A DNA stretch of 64,000 nt from Bacillota bacterium (GTDB taxonomy: Bacteria > Bacillota > Clostridia > Acetivibrionales > DTU013). Of this stretch, positions 44,389-52,504 are shown piece by piece. Numbering within the stretch: position 1 is the stretch's first letter; every line of letters starts with the position of its first letter. The DNA lies in contig JAEZRE010000004.1 in assembly GCA_023412915.1 (NCBI GenBank), positions 124,001 to 188,000 of the forward strand, written 5' to 3'. The notes beneath the pieces are model-generated. The model was not told the DNA's origin, ran no database searches, and saw only the letters and a list, made by a program, of their open reading frames with translations. The translations under genes were made by a program, and so were the position numbers.

Positions 44389-45036
44389 ATGCTAAAAAGA
44401 AGTATTGCTTTTATAGCAATACTTTTGAGTTCTTTTATAATGCTTACAGCATGTCTAAAAAATATTAGAAAACCTGGTGTAATTCCATCATTTGAAGGTT
44501 TTTCCAGTCAAGAAATCGCTCAACTGGCCCAGTATGGAAATATTTCCATTTTGAAAGAAACTAATTTTGATACCATTGATACGACGAAATATAAAATAAT
44601 CTACATTGAAGTATCACAAAATGATAAATCCAAAATAATATCAAGCATATTGAAGTATTTCAATAAGGCTGATTATCAGGTTTTTTACACTTCATTAAGT
44701 ATAGATAATTCATTAGAAAAAGTTTGCTTATTGAAATCAAAGGATAAATATGATGTATTAAGAGCGTTTAAAACAAATGGCACAAATTATGATATTGATA
44801 CTGATACGTTGATCGAAAAGCTGAAGGTTTGGGATGGTAAATATAGCATTACGATTAATGGTGTAGATGGCGATTGGATCGATATTAGTTTTGAGAATTT
44901 ACCAGACAATATAGATGAATTTGCCAATGAAATATATAATTTTTGTCCGGATTCAGTAGATCAAGGAATTGGTGATATAAATGAATTGGTTAATGTAATT
45001 AGAAATGACAAAGAAATCGTTCTTTGGTGGGATTAA
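44389..45036 (+). CDS. AT-rich DUF4253 lipoprotein
   Basis: A 215-residue predicted lipoprotein with lipobox LTAC after the signal peptide. Residues about 120-215 match DUF4253 (NGTNYDIDTDTLIEKLKVWD, FCPDSVDQGIGDINEL, terminal LWWD). The gene is strikingly AT-rich in third positions compared with its neighbours, suggesting recent acquisition. DUF4253 domains are of unknown function; some occur in immunity-type or orphan proteins. TAAGGAG lies upstream of the ATG. Short imperfect direct repeats (AAGGTCTTGCTT, AGGGCCTTGCTTT) sit in the gap before it. Confidence 0.8.
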   Translation: MLKRSIAFIAILLSSFIMLTACLKNIRKPGVIPSFEGFSSQEIAQLAQYGNISILKETNFDTIDTTKYKIIYIEVSQNDKSKIISSILKYFNKADYQVFYTSLSIDNSLEKVCLLKSKDKYDVLRAFKTNGTNYDIDTDTLIEKLKVWDGKYSITINGVDGDWIDISFENLPDNIDEFANEIYNFCPDSVDQGIGDINELVNVIRNDKEIVLWWD

Positions 45037-45179
45037 TATTGTTTTTATCTCCTTCTCATTACGCGAAATTTATATTTCGCGTAATCAAATAAAAATGATA
45101 ATAATGCTCCTCTACTCAGTATTTATCCTTAAATCAAAATGAACGTATTGAACGCTCATAAAACCCTAGAAATTTTATG

Positions 45180-45217
45180 TAGCATATGGCCTTGTATTTA
45201 CAAAGCCATATATGCTA
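45180..45217 (-). terminator. Hairpin downstream of the His/Phe/Gly-rich gene
   Basis: TAGCATATGGC pairs with GCCATATATGCTA with a 2-base bulge, and the inner CTTGTA/ACAAAG extends it. On the minus strand it follows the stop codon at 45220, but no strong U-run follows. Confidence 0.4.
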
Positions 45218-45219
45218 GC

Positions 45220-45555
45220 TTAGAAGCCAAACGGTTGGCCACCGAATGGTTGGCCAAAACCAAACGGCCTACCAAATGGATGGAAAAAGTGATGATGCAT
45301 GTGAATATGGTGGTGGAAAATATGTCGACGTCCAAATTGATCAAAATCTCCAAACTCACCAAACTCACCAAACGGCGTCATACCGTCAAAACCGCCTTCG
45401 AACCCTCCAAAAGGCATTATTGGCGGATCGTTGGCAGATGCCGGCATCGTTGCTGTTGGCATTACAGATGTGGGCAGTGGAATTCCGCATGGATAAGTGG
45501 CCATTGATACGGGCGATACTGCGGGCTTTGCATTGTTATCAGGAAAATCAGGCAT
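45220..45555 (-). CDS. His/Phe/Gly-rich low-complexity small protein
   Basis: A 111-residue protein with an excellent ribosome binding site (AAGGAGG, about 9 bases before the ATG), which argues for a real gene despite odd composition. Residues 1-48 are Pro/Ala/Ser/Met-rich. Residues 49-75 are Gly/Phe/Glu/Asp (FGGFEGGFDG, FGEFGEFGDFDQFG). Then comes a His cluster (HIFHHHIHMHHHFFH) and a closing PFGRPFGFGQPFGGQPFGF. There is no signal peptide. I do not recognise a family. The His clusters could bind metal and the aromatic repeats could drive self-association; spore-coat proteins with such bias exist in Firmicutes. All of that is inference. Confidence 0.7.
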   Translation of the reverse strand: MPDFPDNNAKPAVSPVSMATYPCGIPLPTSVMPTATMPASANDPPIMPFGGFEGGFDGMTPFGEFGEFGDFDQFGRRHIFHHHIHMHHHFFHPFGRPFGFGQPFGGQPFGF

Positions 45556-45655
45556 ATGTGAAGCCTCCTTATCAATTCTCCTGATTTATAATATGCCCCC
45601 GCTAAGAAACAGTTACATATAATTATATTATGTATACAAAAAAGAATTCCCGTTA

Positions 45656-46132
45656 TTAAATTGATATACTGTCGACCTTGCATTTGATCAAGCTTATCAG
45701 GTCAGCCGGCGACATTTCTATCTGATGTCCTATCTTGCCTGCACTGAAGATCATTGTGTCAAGCTTCTCACAGGAACTGTCGAGCACCGTGGCATAGTCC
45801 TTTTTCATACCTATCGGCGAACAGCCGCCACGGATATAACCCGTAACCTTGTTAATATCCGCAACCTTGATCATTTCTACGGACTTCTCGCCCACTGCTC
45901 TGGCAGCAGCCTTAAGATCGAGTTCACACGCGACCGGTATGACGAAAACAAAATAATTCCTGCTATGCCCCTGAGTGACCAACGTTTTATAAACCTTTTC
46001 AACGGGCTGACCAAGCTTACCGGCTACGGAGATTCCGTCTATCTGCCCGTCGACGACGTCATAGGTATGTGTATCGTACTTTAACCCGGCTTTATCAAGT
46101 GCGCGCATTGCGTTGGTTTTTACTTTTTCCAT
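45656..46132 (-). CDS. ybaK: YbaK/EbsC-type Cys-tRNA(Pro) deacylase
   Basis: A 158-residue editing protein that hydrolyses Cys-tRNAPro made in error by prolyl-tRNA synthetase. EKVYKTLVTQG contains the conserved lysine; VIPVACELDLKAAARAVGEK and GGCSPIGMKK are the family core. Length is normal. Start ATG with AGAGGA upstream. It stands alone. Confidence 0.93.
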   Translation of the reverse strand: MEKVKTNAMRALDKAGLKYDTHTYDVVDGQIDGISVAGKLGQPVEKVYKTLVTQGHSRNYFVFVIPVACELDLKAAARAVGEKSVEMIKVADINKVTGYIRGGCSPIGMKKDYATVLDSSCEKLDTMIFSAGKIGHQIEMSPADLISLIKCKVDSISI

Positions 46133-46214
46133 ACTATCCTCTTTTGAATTTTTAACTTGTATTTTATATTATTAAGCCTATCAAATCAGGCTTAGAAAGT
46201 AAACAGCCATCAGT

Positions 46215-46583
46215 TCAAACCGGAGATATTCTTGCTCCGAAGGGCACAAGACCGAGCATCGCAAGCTTGAAATGCTGCAATCCGAACGGTATGCCGATTA
46301 TGGTAACACACAGCAGTATACCGAACGCCAGGTGTGATATGGCAAATTCCCAGCCGAAAAGAATAATCCATATAATGTTCATTATAAAGCCGCCGACTCC
46401 GAAATTACCGGGGTCGATATTCCTGCCGAACGGCCAGAATACGAATCCGGCTATTTTGAAACACTGTATTCCGAAGGGTATACCTATTATCGTAACACAA
46501 AGCACCAAACCGGATACCGCCCAAAGTACAGACATTACAATTCCGCCCAGAATCAGCCATAAAACGTTTCCAATAAAACTCAT
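46215..46583 (-). CDS. YccF-family membrane protein
   Basis: A 122-residue protein with two copies of the YccF motif, VTIIGIPFGIQCFKIA and VTIIGIPFGLQHFKLA, each next to hydrophobic helices, giving about three or four membrane segments. Function is unknown in the family. Start ATG with GGGGGTAGGA upstream. Confidence 0.88.
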   Translation of the reverse strand: MSFIGNVLWLILGGIVMSVLWAVSGLVLCVTIIGIPFGIQCFKIAGFVFWPFGRNIDPGNFGVGGFIMNIIWIILFGWEFAISHLAFGILLCVTIIGIPFGLQHFKLAMLGLVPFGARISPV

Positions 46584-46668
46584 ATCCTACCCCCGAAAAT
46601 AATAAATTGCCTTTCAATTAATATTACGATATTCGGAGTCATTTGTTTTTACGTTAAGTAAATATTTT

Positions 46669-47784
46669 TCAGCGCATTGGATTCGGGTAGGTATAAATAT
46701 CTCCCAGATAATTTCTCAGGACCGCCTGCTTATCGTCGAGACTTACCAGGTATTCAGGATTTATAGGCGTCTTCCCTCCCCCTCCCGGTGCGTCGATAAC
46801 GAAGGTCGGTACGGCATAGCCCGATATATAGCCTCTGATATTTTTCATTATCTCGATCCCATGTTTGACGGGAGTCCTGAAGTGCCCAAGTCCCTGCGCT
46901 ACATCGCACTGGTAAAGGTAATAGGGTCTTACTCTTATTTTGACCAGCTTCTTGAATAAATCCTTCAGGATTTCGGCGTTATCATTTACGCCGCGCAACA
47001 GGACGCTTTGATTGCCAAGTGGTATGCCGGCGTCCGCAATACGTTCGCAGGCTGCTGCAGCTTCGGGAGTTATTTCGTCTGGATGGTTGAAATGGGTGTT
47101 TATCCAGATGGGATGATATTTTTTGAGCATGCCGAGAAGCTCATCGGTTATACGCATCGGCAAAACAACGGGAGTTCTCGTACCTATACGGATTATCTCG
47201 ACATGCGGTATCCTGCGCAGCCGCTGGATTATCTCCTCGAGCTTTTCATCCGACAGTATGAAGGGATCGCCGCCGGATAAAAGCACATCCCTGACTTCGG
47301 GAGTGTTCTCTATATATTTCACGGCTTTGTCAAGCTTATCCTTTGTTATGGAATAATCCTCGCAGCCCACTACCCTTCTCCTCGTGCAATGCCTGCAATA
47401 CATCGAGCATTTATGCGTCAGCAGGAAAAGCACCCGGTCGGGATAGCGGTGAACTATTCCTTCTACCGGCGAGAACTTCTCTTCACTGAGAGGGTCGATC
47501 ATGTCGCATTCGTCGAGCTGCAGCTCAGCTATTGTTGGTACGGACTGCTTCCTTATAGGACTTGCGGGGTCGTCCGGGTCTATAAGCGAAGCATAATAAG
47601 GTGTGATGGCCATTCTGAAACGCTCGAGGCACCGGTTGATTTCAGCCTTTTCATTGTCCTTCAAATGTATTATCCCAGCCAATTGCTCACAGGAGGTGAT
47701 CCTGTTCCCAACCTGCCATTTCCAGTCATTCCACTGCTCACGGGATACATTTCTCCACTGCTTTACATTTCTGTAGTCATTCAA
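46669..47784 (-). CDS. Lysine 2,3-aminomutase (KamA-type radical SAM/PLP enzyme)
   Basis: A 371-residue enzyme converting L-lysine to beta-lysine. The radical-SAM cysteines are C126, C130 and C133 (HKCSMYCRHCTRRR). The PLP lysine is K338 in DAPGGGGKTP. D294 (YQCDVAQG) and D331 (VIDAPGG) match D293 and D330 of the clostridial enzyme, which hold the lysine side chain; glutamate mutases differ here, so lysine is the likely substrate. It lacks the long C-terminal tail of the 416-residue enzyme. The start is TTG, overlapping the stop of the Ddl-like gene by 4 bases (TTGA), so the two are translationally coupled. Confidence 0.9.
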   Translation of the reverse strand: MNDYRNVKQWRNVSREQWNDWKWQVGNRITSCEQLAGIIHLKDNEKAEINRCLERFRMAITPYYASLIDPDDPASPIRKQSVPTIAELQLDECDMIDPLSEEKFSPVEGIVHRYPDRVLFLLTHKCSMYCRHCTRRRVVGCEDYSITKDKLDKAVKYIENTPEVRDVLLSGGDPFILSDEKLEEIIQRLRRIPHVEIIRIGTRTPVVLPMRITDELLGMLKKYHPIWINTHFNHPDEITPEAAAACERIADAGIPLGNQSVLLRGVNDNAEILKDLFKKLVKIRVRPYYLYQCDVAQGLGHFRTPVKHGIEIMKNIRGYISGYAVPTFVIDAPGGGGKTPINPEYLVSLDDKQAVLRNYLGDIYTYPNPMR

Positions 47785-48821
47785 AGTGATCCGCCTCGAT
47801 TCAAAGCGACCTTATTCAGTCCATACCTTTCAAGAGCACTGTTCAATACGCTAAGTACCAGGGTCTGATAATCCATTCCGCAGAATTCCGCCATCATCGG
47901 ATAATCACTGTAGCCTGGAGCCAGTCCCGGCAGAGGATTGATTTCGATAAAGCAGATCTGGCCGGCTTCCGACAATCTGAAATCGACCCTCGAAAAATCC
48001 TTGCATTCCAATGCATTATAGATATCCGAGGTTATTTCCTTCATTCTTTCGATTGTTTCAACGGGAAGATGCGGCGGACAACTATATTCTATATATTTTG
48101 TGAAATTCCTTTTGACATTGTAGCTATAGATCCTGTTTTCCCTGCCTTCTTTCAGGTAGCATATCTCAAGCGGCTCGAAAACTCTTGTATTCTTGCCGTT
48201 GCCGAGGACGCCCACCGTAAATTCCCGGCCCTTGACATACTCCTCGACCAGCATGGTCTGACCGTACATCATGAAATTCTTTTCTACTAAAGAACGCAGC
48301 TGTTGTTCGTCATCGACGATGGCAAGGTCTGAAATTCCTTTGCTGGAGCCTTCTGAGTTAGGTTTTACGATGAGCGGAAAAACAAGGGATGGATCCAGTG
48401 TAAATGAGGGATCTTTGACTAACTGATATGACGGCGTTTTAATGCCGAAAGTGGAAAGATATCTTTTTGTCAATGCTTTATCGAGTGCGAGACATAATGT
48501 AGTCTCGTCGGAACCGGAATAAGGTATGCCGAGAAAGCTCAGTATTGCGGGAACCTGTGCCTCTCTTCCCCGCCCGGACTTACCTTCGGCTATGTTGAAA
48601 ACGATTTCGACAGGCTGTCTCTGCAATTTATCGATGAAATCAGCGTCGGCTTCCAATAGAACAACTTCTGCTCCGGCAGCTTCAAACGCATCCTTGATGG
48701 CTGTTATTGTATCAAAAGAATCATACTCGGCTTCGATGTCCTCAACTTCAGAAACAATGCCTTTTTTCAGGTTATACGCAATACCAACTCTCAATAAGGG
48801 AGGTACGCTTTCGTTTTCCAT
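47781..48821 (-). CDS. D-Ala-D-Ala ligase-like ATP-grasp enzyme coupled to the aminomutase
   Basis: A 346-residue ATP-grasp ligase of the Ddl type. The central and C-terminal parts fit (GIPYSGSDETTLCLALDKAL, IVKPNSEGSSKGI, SRVDFRL, FIEINPLPGLAPGY). The N-terminal Ddl signature with SxEHEVS is absent (it reads VGIAYNLKKG), and the acceptor loop after NPLPG has an extra residue with no Ser-Leu pair, so housekeeping D-Ala-D-Ala synthesis is unlikely. Coupling to a lysine 2,3-aminomutase suggests that it ligates beta-lysine or uses it as one partner. GAGAG lies before the ATG. Substrate unproven. Confidence 0.82.
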   Translation of the reverse strand: MENESVPPLLRVGIAYNLKKGIVSEVEDIEAEYDSFDTITAIKDAFEAAGAEVVLLEADADFIDKLQRQPVEIVFNIAEGKSGRGREAQVPAILSFLGIPYSGSDETTLCLALDKALTKRYLSTFGIKTPSYQLVKDPSFTLDPSLVFPLIVKPNSEGSSKGISDLAIVDDEQQLRSLVEKNFMMYGQTMLVEEYVKGREFTVGVLGNGKNTRVFEPLEICYLKEGRENRIYSYNVKRNFTKYIEYSCPPHLPVETIERMKEITSDIYNALECKDFSRVDFRLSEAGQICFIEINPLPGLAPGYSDYPMMAEFCGMDYQTLVLSVLNSALERYGLNKVALNRGGSL

Positions 48822-49088
48822 AAAATCACTCTCTTTCGTTAATTAAACATGGTAACTTTATTCACACTTTTTTCATTATAGTTAATGACTTGATTAAAAT
48901 AAAAGTCAGAAATGACCGGTTTTAGGTAAACCTAATATAAGGAGGACTCCGTGGTAAAATTACATTCATTTATTTAAAATTATTGCAATTAATCTATTGC
49001 TGACTTCCATTATTTAATTATTCTAAAAATGGAATATAGTAATGTTCATTATTATAAATTGGCATCACTCCAAAACAAGCAAATAAAT
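48822..49088. promoter_or_regulatory. AT-rich leader upstream of the Ddl-like/aminomutase pair
   Basis: A 267-bp AT-rich stretch. On the minus strand a TATAAT (about 48882-48877) precedes the Ddl-like gene but I see no good -35 for it. GTTTACCTAA and the oppositely oriented TAGGTAAAC overlap near 48925-48935. On the plus strand TAAGGAGGACTCCGTG resembles a start region but no reading frame of any length follows. Confidence 0.4.
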
Positions 49089-49129
49089 AAAAGGGGCCGC
49101 CCGGCCATCAAGCCTGGCGAACCCCTTTT
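49089..49129 (-). terminator. Strong minus-strand terminator downstream of the structured region
   Basis: AAAAGGGG pairs with CCCCTTTT over 8 bp, with inner CGCC/GGCG and GGC/GCC pairs, followed on the minus strand by TTTTATTTATTT. It would end any transcript arriving from the Rnf-like gene or from the small structured transcript above it. Confidence 0.85.
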
Positions 49130-49250
49130 CCGGCGGCCATCAGGCGATGGCCACCTCCGTTTCAATCTTCAATTTAAGACCACTCCTTTCTACAAAAGAG
49201 TCGGCTCCGGAAGCCGCATGTACATAATATCGTGTACAGTCTGATTATAA
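49130..49250 (-). ncRNA. Candidate small structured transcript with two micro-ORFs
   Basis: On the minus strand a TATAAT at 49249-49244 (no clear -35) is followed by a CGGCT/AGCCG hairpin (49216-49202), an AAAGGAG site (49189-49183), a 10-codon frame from TTG 49172 ending in TGATG, and a second 10-codon frame from ATG 49140 that again ends in TGATG at 49108. A 10-bp stem, 49155-49146 against 49141-49132, covers the junction, and the terminator at 49129-49089 closes the unit. It could be a leader peptide system or a small RNA; it is unproven. Confidence 0.4.
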
Positions 49251-49285
49251 CGCTCTATGAGAGCCGGCTGCCAGTTATTAAATGA

Positions 49286-51265
49286 TTATAGCAATACTTT
49301 CTCCTTTGCCTCCGCAACCCTGGCCGAGAGGTTTTTACCGGCAAGGCAGACATAACTGCACAAACCGCACTTGATACATCTCTCCGGCTGATACTGTTTT
49401 ATTTCATCAAATTTACCGAGTTCGGTCAATTCAGCTATCCGATTGACTGCCAGGCCTTTGGGGCAATTTGTCCTGCAGGAACCGCAGTTTGAACAGAAAG
49501 GAGACTCCTTATACCTGGGCATCGATGAAACTGTTATGAAATTGGTGTTTTTCCCTACCGGTTCATCGTCTTCGGCAAGGTGCGACTGCATAATGCCTCC
49601 GCCTGTAAATACAGGATAGCTGCCGGGATAGACGCTCTCGATAGTATCGGCAACGCGCGAGCCCAAAGTGACGCGCACTGTCTTAGCAGTACCGTTTTTA
49701 AGGTCGGATACCGTAATATATTTGCTGTCGGCTTTCTTATCCATTGATACTGCTTCGTAGACTGCAAGAAGCGTCTGGATATTGATAACGAGTATACCCA
49801 GCCGCGAAGGTATGGAACCGTCGGCAACATCTATTCCGAGCACGCTTTGTATCAATGATTTTTCATAACCCGCAGGGTAAAAGTTCTTTACCCCGGATAT
49901 TTTTACCCCGGATGCTTCCATATCGCCTGGGCACTTGAATTCAAGGCCTGCTTTGACAGCGATGTATTTATCTTCGAAGCCAATGCAGCGCGAGATAAGC
50001 TCGATTCCTTTGAATACTTCTTCCTGACGGTTTCTCAGTATCCATTTATCGTGGATAAGCCCCGGATCGCACTCTGCGGCATTCACTACAAGGTATTTCT
50101 TTTCAGCGTCGGAAGAAATGACGTCGGCCAGCTTTGCGGCAGTCGGGAATGCTCCCCCGCCCATTCCGTAGACTTCATTGCGCTCAATGCGTTCGAGGAT
50201 GAAATCGAAAGTATATTTCTCATCTGTAAAGCCGGTATTTGCCGATCCTTCGACGGCCTTATCCGCACCGGAAGGTTTGGCGCCAACAGACTTTATGAAA
50301 GTCTTATCCGCACCGGACGATTCGGCACCGGTGGGTTCGACATCGGTGGTTTCCGCGCCGGCAGGTCCAGTGCCGGTAAGCTCGGTTCCTGTGGGTTCGG
50401 CTGCAGCGCACACTTCAAAATCGCCGAACCTCCCATACCCTGAAAGCTCTATTGCGGGGCTTGCGTAATCGATGTCCTTATATAGGCTCTTAAAGGTAAT
50501 ACCGGAAAAGCCGCGATTCTCGTGAGGCTTGACTGAATATTTCTCAGCCAGGTATGAAAAGAGGTTGAATGCCAAAACAACCAGAGAAAAGAACAGCATG
50601 CGGTTCGGGGTGAAAAAAGGCAACAGCGCGGCCGCAAAGCCCCCAACAATTCCCGGAAGCTTCAGCGGTGTGACGGTAACTGGGTCCGTGAGCACTATAC
50701 TGCCAAAAAACACGTAGAAGGCGGCAGTAGTAGCAGACATTGCCATACCGCCAATCCAGAAGGCTGCTGTAACACCAACGAAATAGCTCAGCGCGGCAAA
50801 TGGCCTGAACAGTATGAATGGAACGGACAGTATCATTGCGGGTATCAGTAAGAAAGTCGCTTCGATACTCACAGCGCTTGTGTTGAAAAACATCGATATC
50901 AGAAAATATCCGAGTATAGCCGGATTTATTATGTTTTTACCCGTTCCGCCCCATAGCTGCTTACCAAGGATTATGGCGGCAAAAACTCCGATCAGCCTAC
51001 CCCAAAGGGGAACTCCGGGCGTGAGTATCTGGAGTATGCCCGCCGTTACGGCGGCGGATACTGAACAGACCGGCCTTTTATATCTGAGAAAACCACAAAT
51101 AGCATCAAGCAGCAGAGAAAAAGCGAGTACTGCCAAAAATTCCGCAATACCGCCCGGCTTGCCGACCCAGAAGGGCAGCAGGTATATCAGCAGCACGACA
51201 AACAAAGCCGCCATTATATGCTCATTGGACCAGCGGACACGAATCAACGGATATGTATTATTCAT
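49286..51265 (-). CDS. RnfD-RnfC fusion protein with repetitive linker
   Basis: A 659-residue fusion. Residues 1-245 are a polytopic RnfD/NqrB domain (GKQLWGGTGKNIINPA, LTDPVTVTP). Residues about 270-345 are a Gly/Thr/Ala/Ser-rich repetitive linker. The rest is RnfC-like: GMGGGAFPTAAKL near residue 366, an SLBB-like part, and two 4Fe-4S motifs, CSNCGSCRTNCPKG near 590 and CIKCGLCSYVCLAG near 628. The loop that carries the covalent-FMN threonine in RnfD (SGAT type) is not visible between NPA and the next helix. RnfA, B, E and G are not nearby. A role in membrane electron transfer is likely; partners are unknown. Confidence 0.85.
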   Translation of the reverse strand: MNNTYPLIRVRWSNEHIMAALFVVLLIYLLPFWVGKPGGIAEFLAVLAFSLLLDAICGFLRYKRPVCSVSAAVTAGILQILTPGVPLWGRLIGVFAAIILGKQLWGGTGKNIINPAILGYFLISMFFNTSAVSIEATFLLIPAMILSVPFILFRPFAALSYFVGVTAAFWIGGMAMSATTAAFYVFFGSIVLTDPVTVTPLKLPGIVGGFAAALLPFFTPNRMLFFSLVVLAFNLFSYLAEKYSVKPHENRGFSGITFKSLYKDIDYASPAIELSGYGRFGDFEVCAAAEPTGTELTGTGPAGAETTDVEPTGAESSGADKTFIKSVGAKPSGADKAVEGSANTGFTDEKYTFDFILERIERNEVYGMGGGAFPTAAKLADVISSDAEKKYLVVNAAECDPGLIHDKWILRNRQEEVFKGIELISRCIGFEDKYIAVKAGLEFKCPGDMEASGVKISGVKNFYPAGYEKSLIQSVLGIDVADGSIPSRLGILVINIQTLLAVYEAVSMDKKADSKYITVSDLKNGTAKTVRVTLGSRVADTIESVYPGSYPVFTGGGIMQSHLAEDDEPVGKNTNFITVSSMPRYKESPFCSNCGSCRTNCPKGLAVNRIAELTELGKFDEIKQYQPERCIKCGLCSYVCLAGKNLSARVAEAKEKVLL

Positions 51266-51280
51266 TTCGCAATGCTCCTG

Positions 51281-51706
51281 TTATTTTACTCCCGCAAAGA
51301 AAGCATGCAATTTATGAAGACCGGAGCCGAATATCATCATCGGGCAGGCTACTGCCGTTTCAATGCCGGCCGCGGCGCATTCGTCAATCAGAGCCTTGTC
51401 TGCGGTTTTGCCGATATGGAACAGAATTTTTTTGACGCCGCTGTTTTTCAACTGTTTCACAGCTTCTCCGGCGTTCTTATTACTCGTTAGTACATAAGCG
51501 GTGGTTGGAATTTTCGGCAACTCGCTCAGACTGTTGTAGACTTTTATGTCGTATTTGCCGTCCAGCTTGGGGTTTACAGGATAGACCTTGTAACCAGCGT
51601 TTGTCATTGCTTTGTAGATAGAACCGCTGAATTGGGGATTGCGGCTCGAGTACCCCATGAATATAATTTCCTTGTCCGTGAAAAATTCGTTTCTCAACTT
51701 ACCCAT
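51281..51706 (-). CDS. CoA-binding-domain protein (YccU-like)
   Basis: A 141-residue Rossmann-like CoA-binding domain (FFTDKEIIFMGYSSRNPQFS, YKVYPVNPKLDG, ACPMMIFGSGLH). It is the same small fold as YccU and the N-terminal domain of succinyl-CoA-synthetase-like proteins. It precedes the Rnf-like fusion on the same strand with a 15-bp gap, so they are probably one operon; a redox-linked acyl-CoA or nucleotide role is possible. Start ATG with AGGGAGAA upstream. Confidence 0.85.
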   Translation of the reverse strand: MGKLRNEFFTDKEIIFMGYSSRNPQFSGSIYKAMTNAGYKVYPVNPKLDGKYDIKVYNSLSELPKIPTTAYVLTSNKNAGEAVKQLKNSGVKKILFHIGKTADKALIDECAAAGIETAVACPMMIFGSGLHKLHAFFAGVK

Positions 51707-51763
51707 AATAATTCTCCCTTTCTTTATAGGTATACATTGGATTTAAATATATATACGGGAATT

Positions 51764-52477
51764 TTATCTACTTGTTTGCTCATTTGCCTCTCCTTCGGTT
51801 TTGATCCTCCAGAGGAACCTGTAAAAAGGTACGAGCTCCTTGAAACAATCCTTCACTATATCGGTAAGCTTTGGGCTGAAAAGGAGCTTGTCGGGCTTTT
51901 TGGTACACATGTAATAAATGTTTTTCCTCTGGTACCAGTCCAGCAGATCATCAGGCTTCGTGCCGGCATACAGCTTTTTGTATTTTTCTCCCTCCATCAC
52001 GAACAGTTCCTGATTTTCGTACATCGCCTTAATTTCAGCAAACCCGGGATCGTTATCGTCGATCATCTCCCTCAGTCGCTCTAGCGTGGGCTTTGTTGTC
52101 GTATAGAAGCCCATTCCGTAGCGGTACAAGTCGGGAGTCACTTCGAAGAAGAAGGCGGGATCATAGAGCCAGTCCCTCCCCACCCTTCTGAAAGTGATCC
52201 AGACAGAGGTCTTGTAGGGCGTTTTGTCCTTTGAAAATCTGGTATCCCTGTATATTCTCGATATTGTCTTGCCTAGCTCGGGCCTTGTTTCGAGGCCGGA
52301 ATCTACGGAAAGCATAAAAGGTGTCAGCTCTTTTACAAGCAGCTTGAAAGGTTCGGCGACATCGTTCAGATATCTCTGTTTGTTCTCCTCAAACCAGGCC
52401 TTGTTGTTGTTGAACTGCAGCTCCATCAAAAACTGCAGCGCGGTTGGCGAAAAACCCTTGAAAAAACTGTTGTCCAT
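51764..52477 (-). CDS. DUF2461 family protein
   Basis: A 237-residue protein of the DUF2461/TIGR02453 family. The N-terminal FSPTALQFLMELQFNNNKAW and the central ISRIYRDTRFSKDKTPYKTS are the signature blocks. Function is unknown. The ATG at 52477 is 10 bases after GGAG; an upstream in-frame TTG would overlap that site. No operon partner is evident. Confidence 0.9.
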   Translation of the reverse strand: MDNSFFKGFSPTALQFLMELQFNNNKAWFEENKQRYLNDVAEPFKLLVKELTPFMLSVDSGLETRPELGKTISRIYRDTRFSKDKTPYKTSVWITFRRVGRDWLYDPAFFFEVTPDLYRYGMGFYTTTKPTLERLREMIDDNDPGFAEIKAMYENQELFVMEGEKYKKLYAGTKPDDLLDWYQRKNIYYMCTKKPDKLLFSPKLTDIVKDCFKELVPFYRFLWRIKTEGEANEQTSR

Positions 52478-52504
52478 AAAAATCAAGCTCCGTTCAAATA
52501 GAAG

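Noticed and set aside
45139..45584. Plus-strand frames overlapping the His/Phe/Gly-rich gene
   Set aside because: They lack ribosome binding sites, while the minus-strand frame has a near-ideal one.
47781..48821. Housekeeping D-alanine-D-alanine ligase
   Set aside because: The N-terminal SxEHEVS signature is missing, the acceptor loop differs, and the gene is coupled to an aminomutase instead of wall-synthesis genes.
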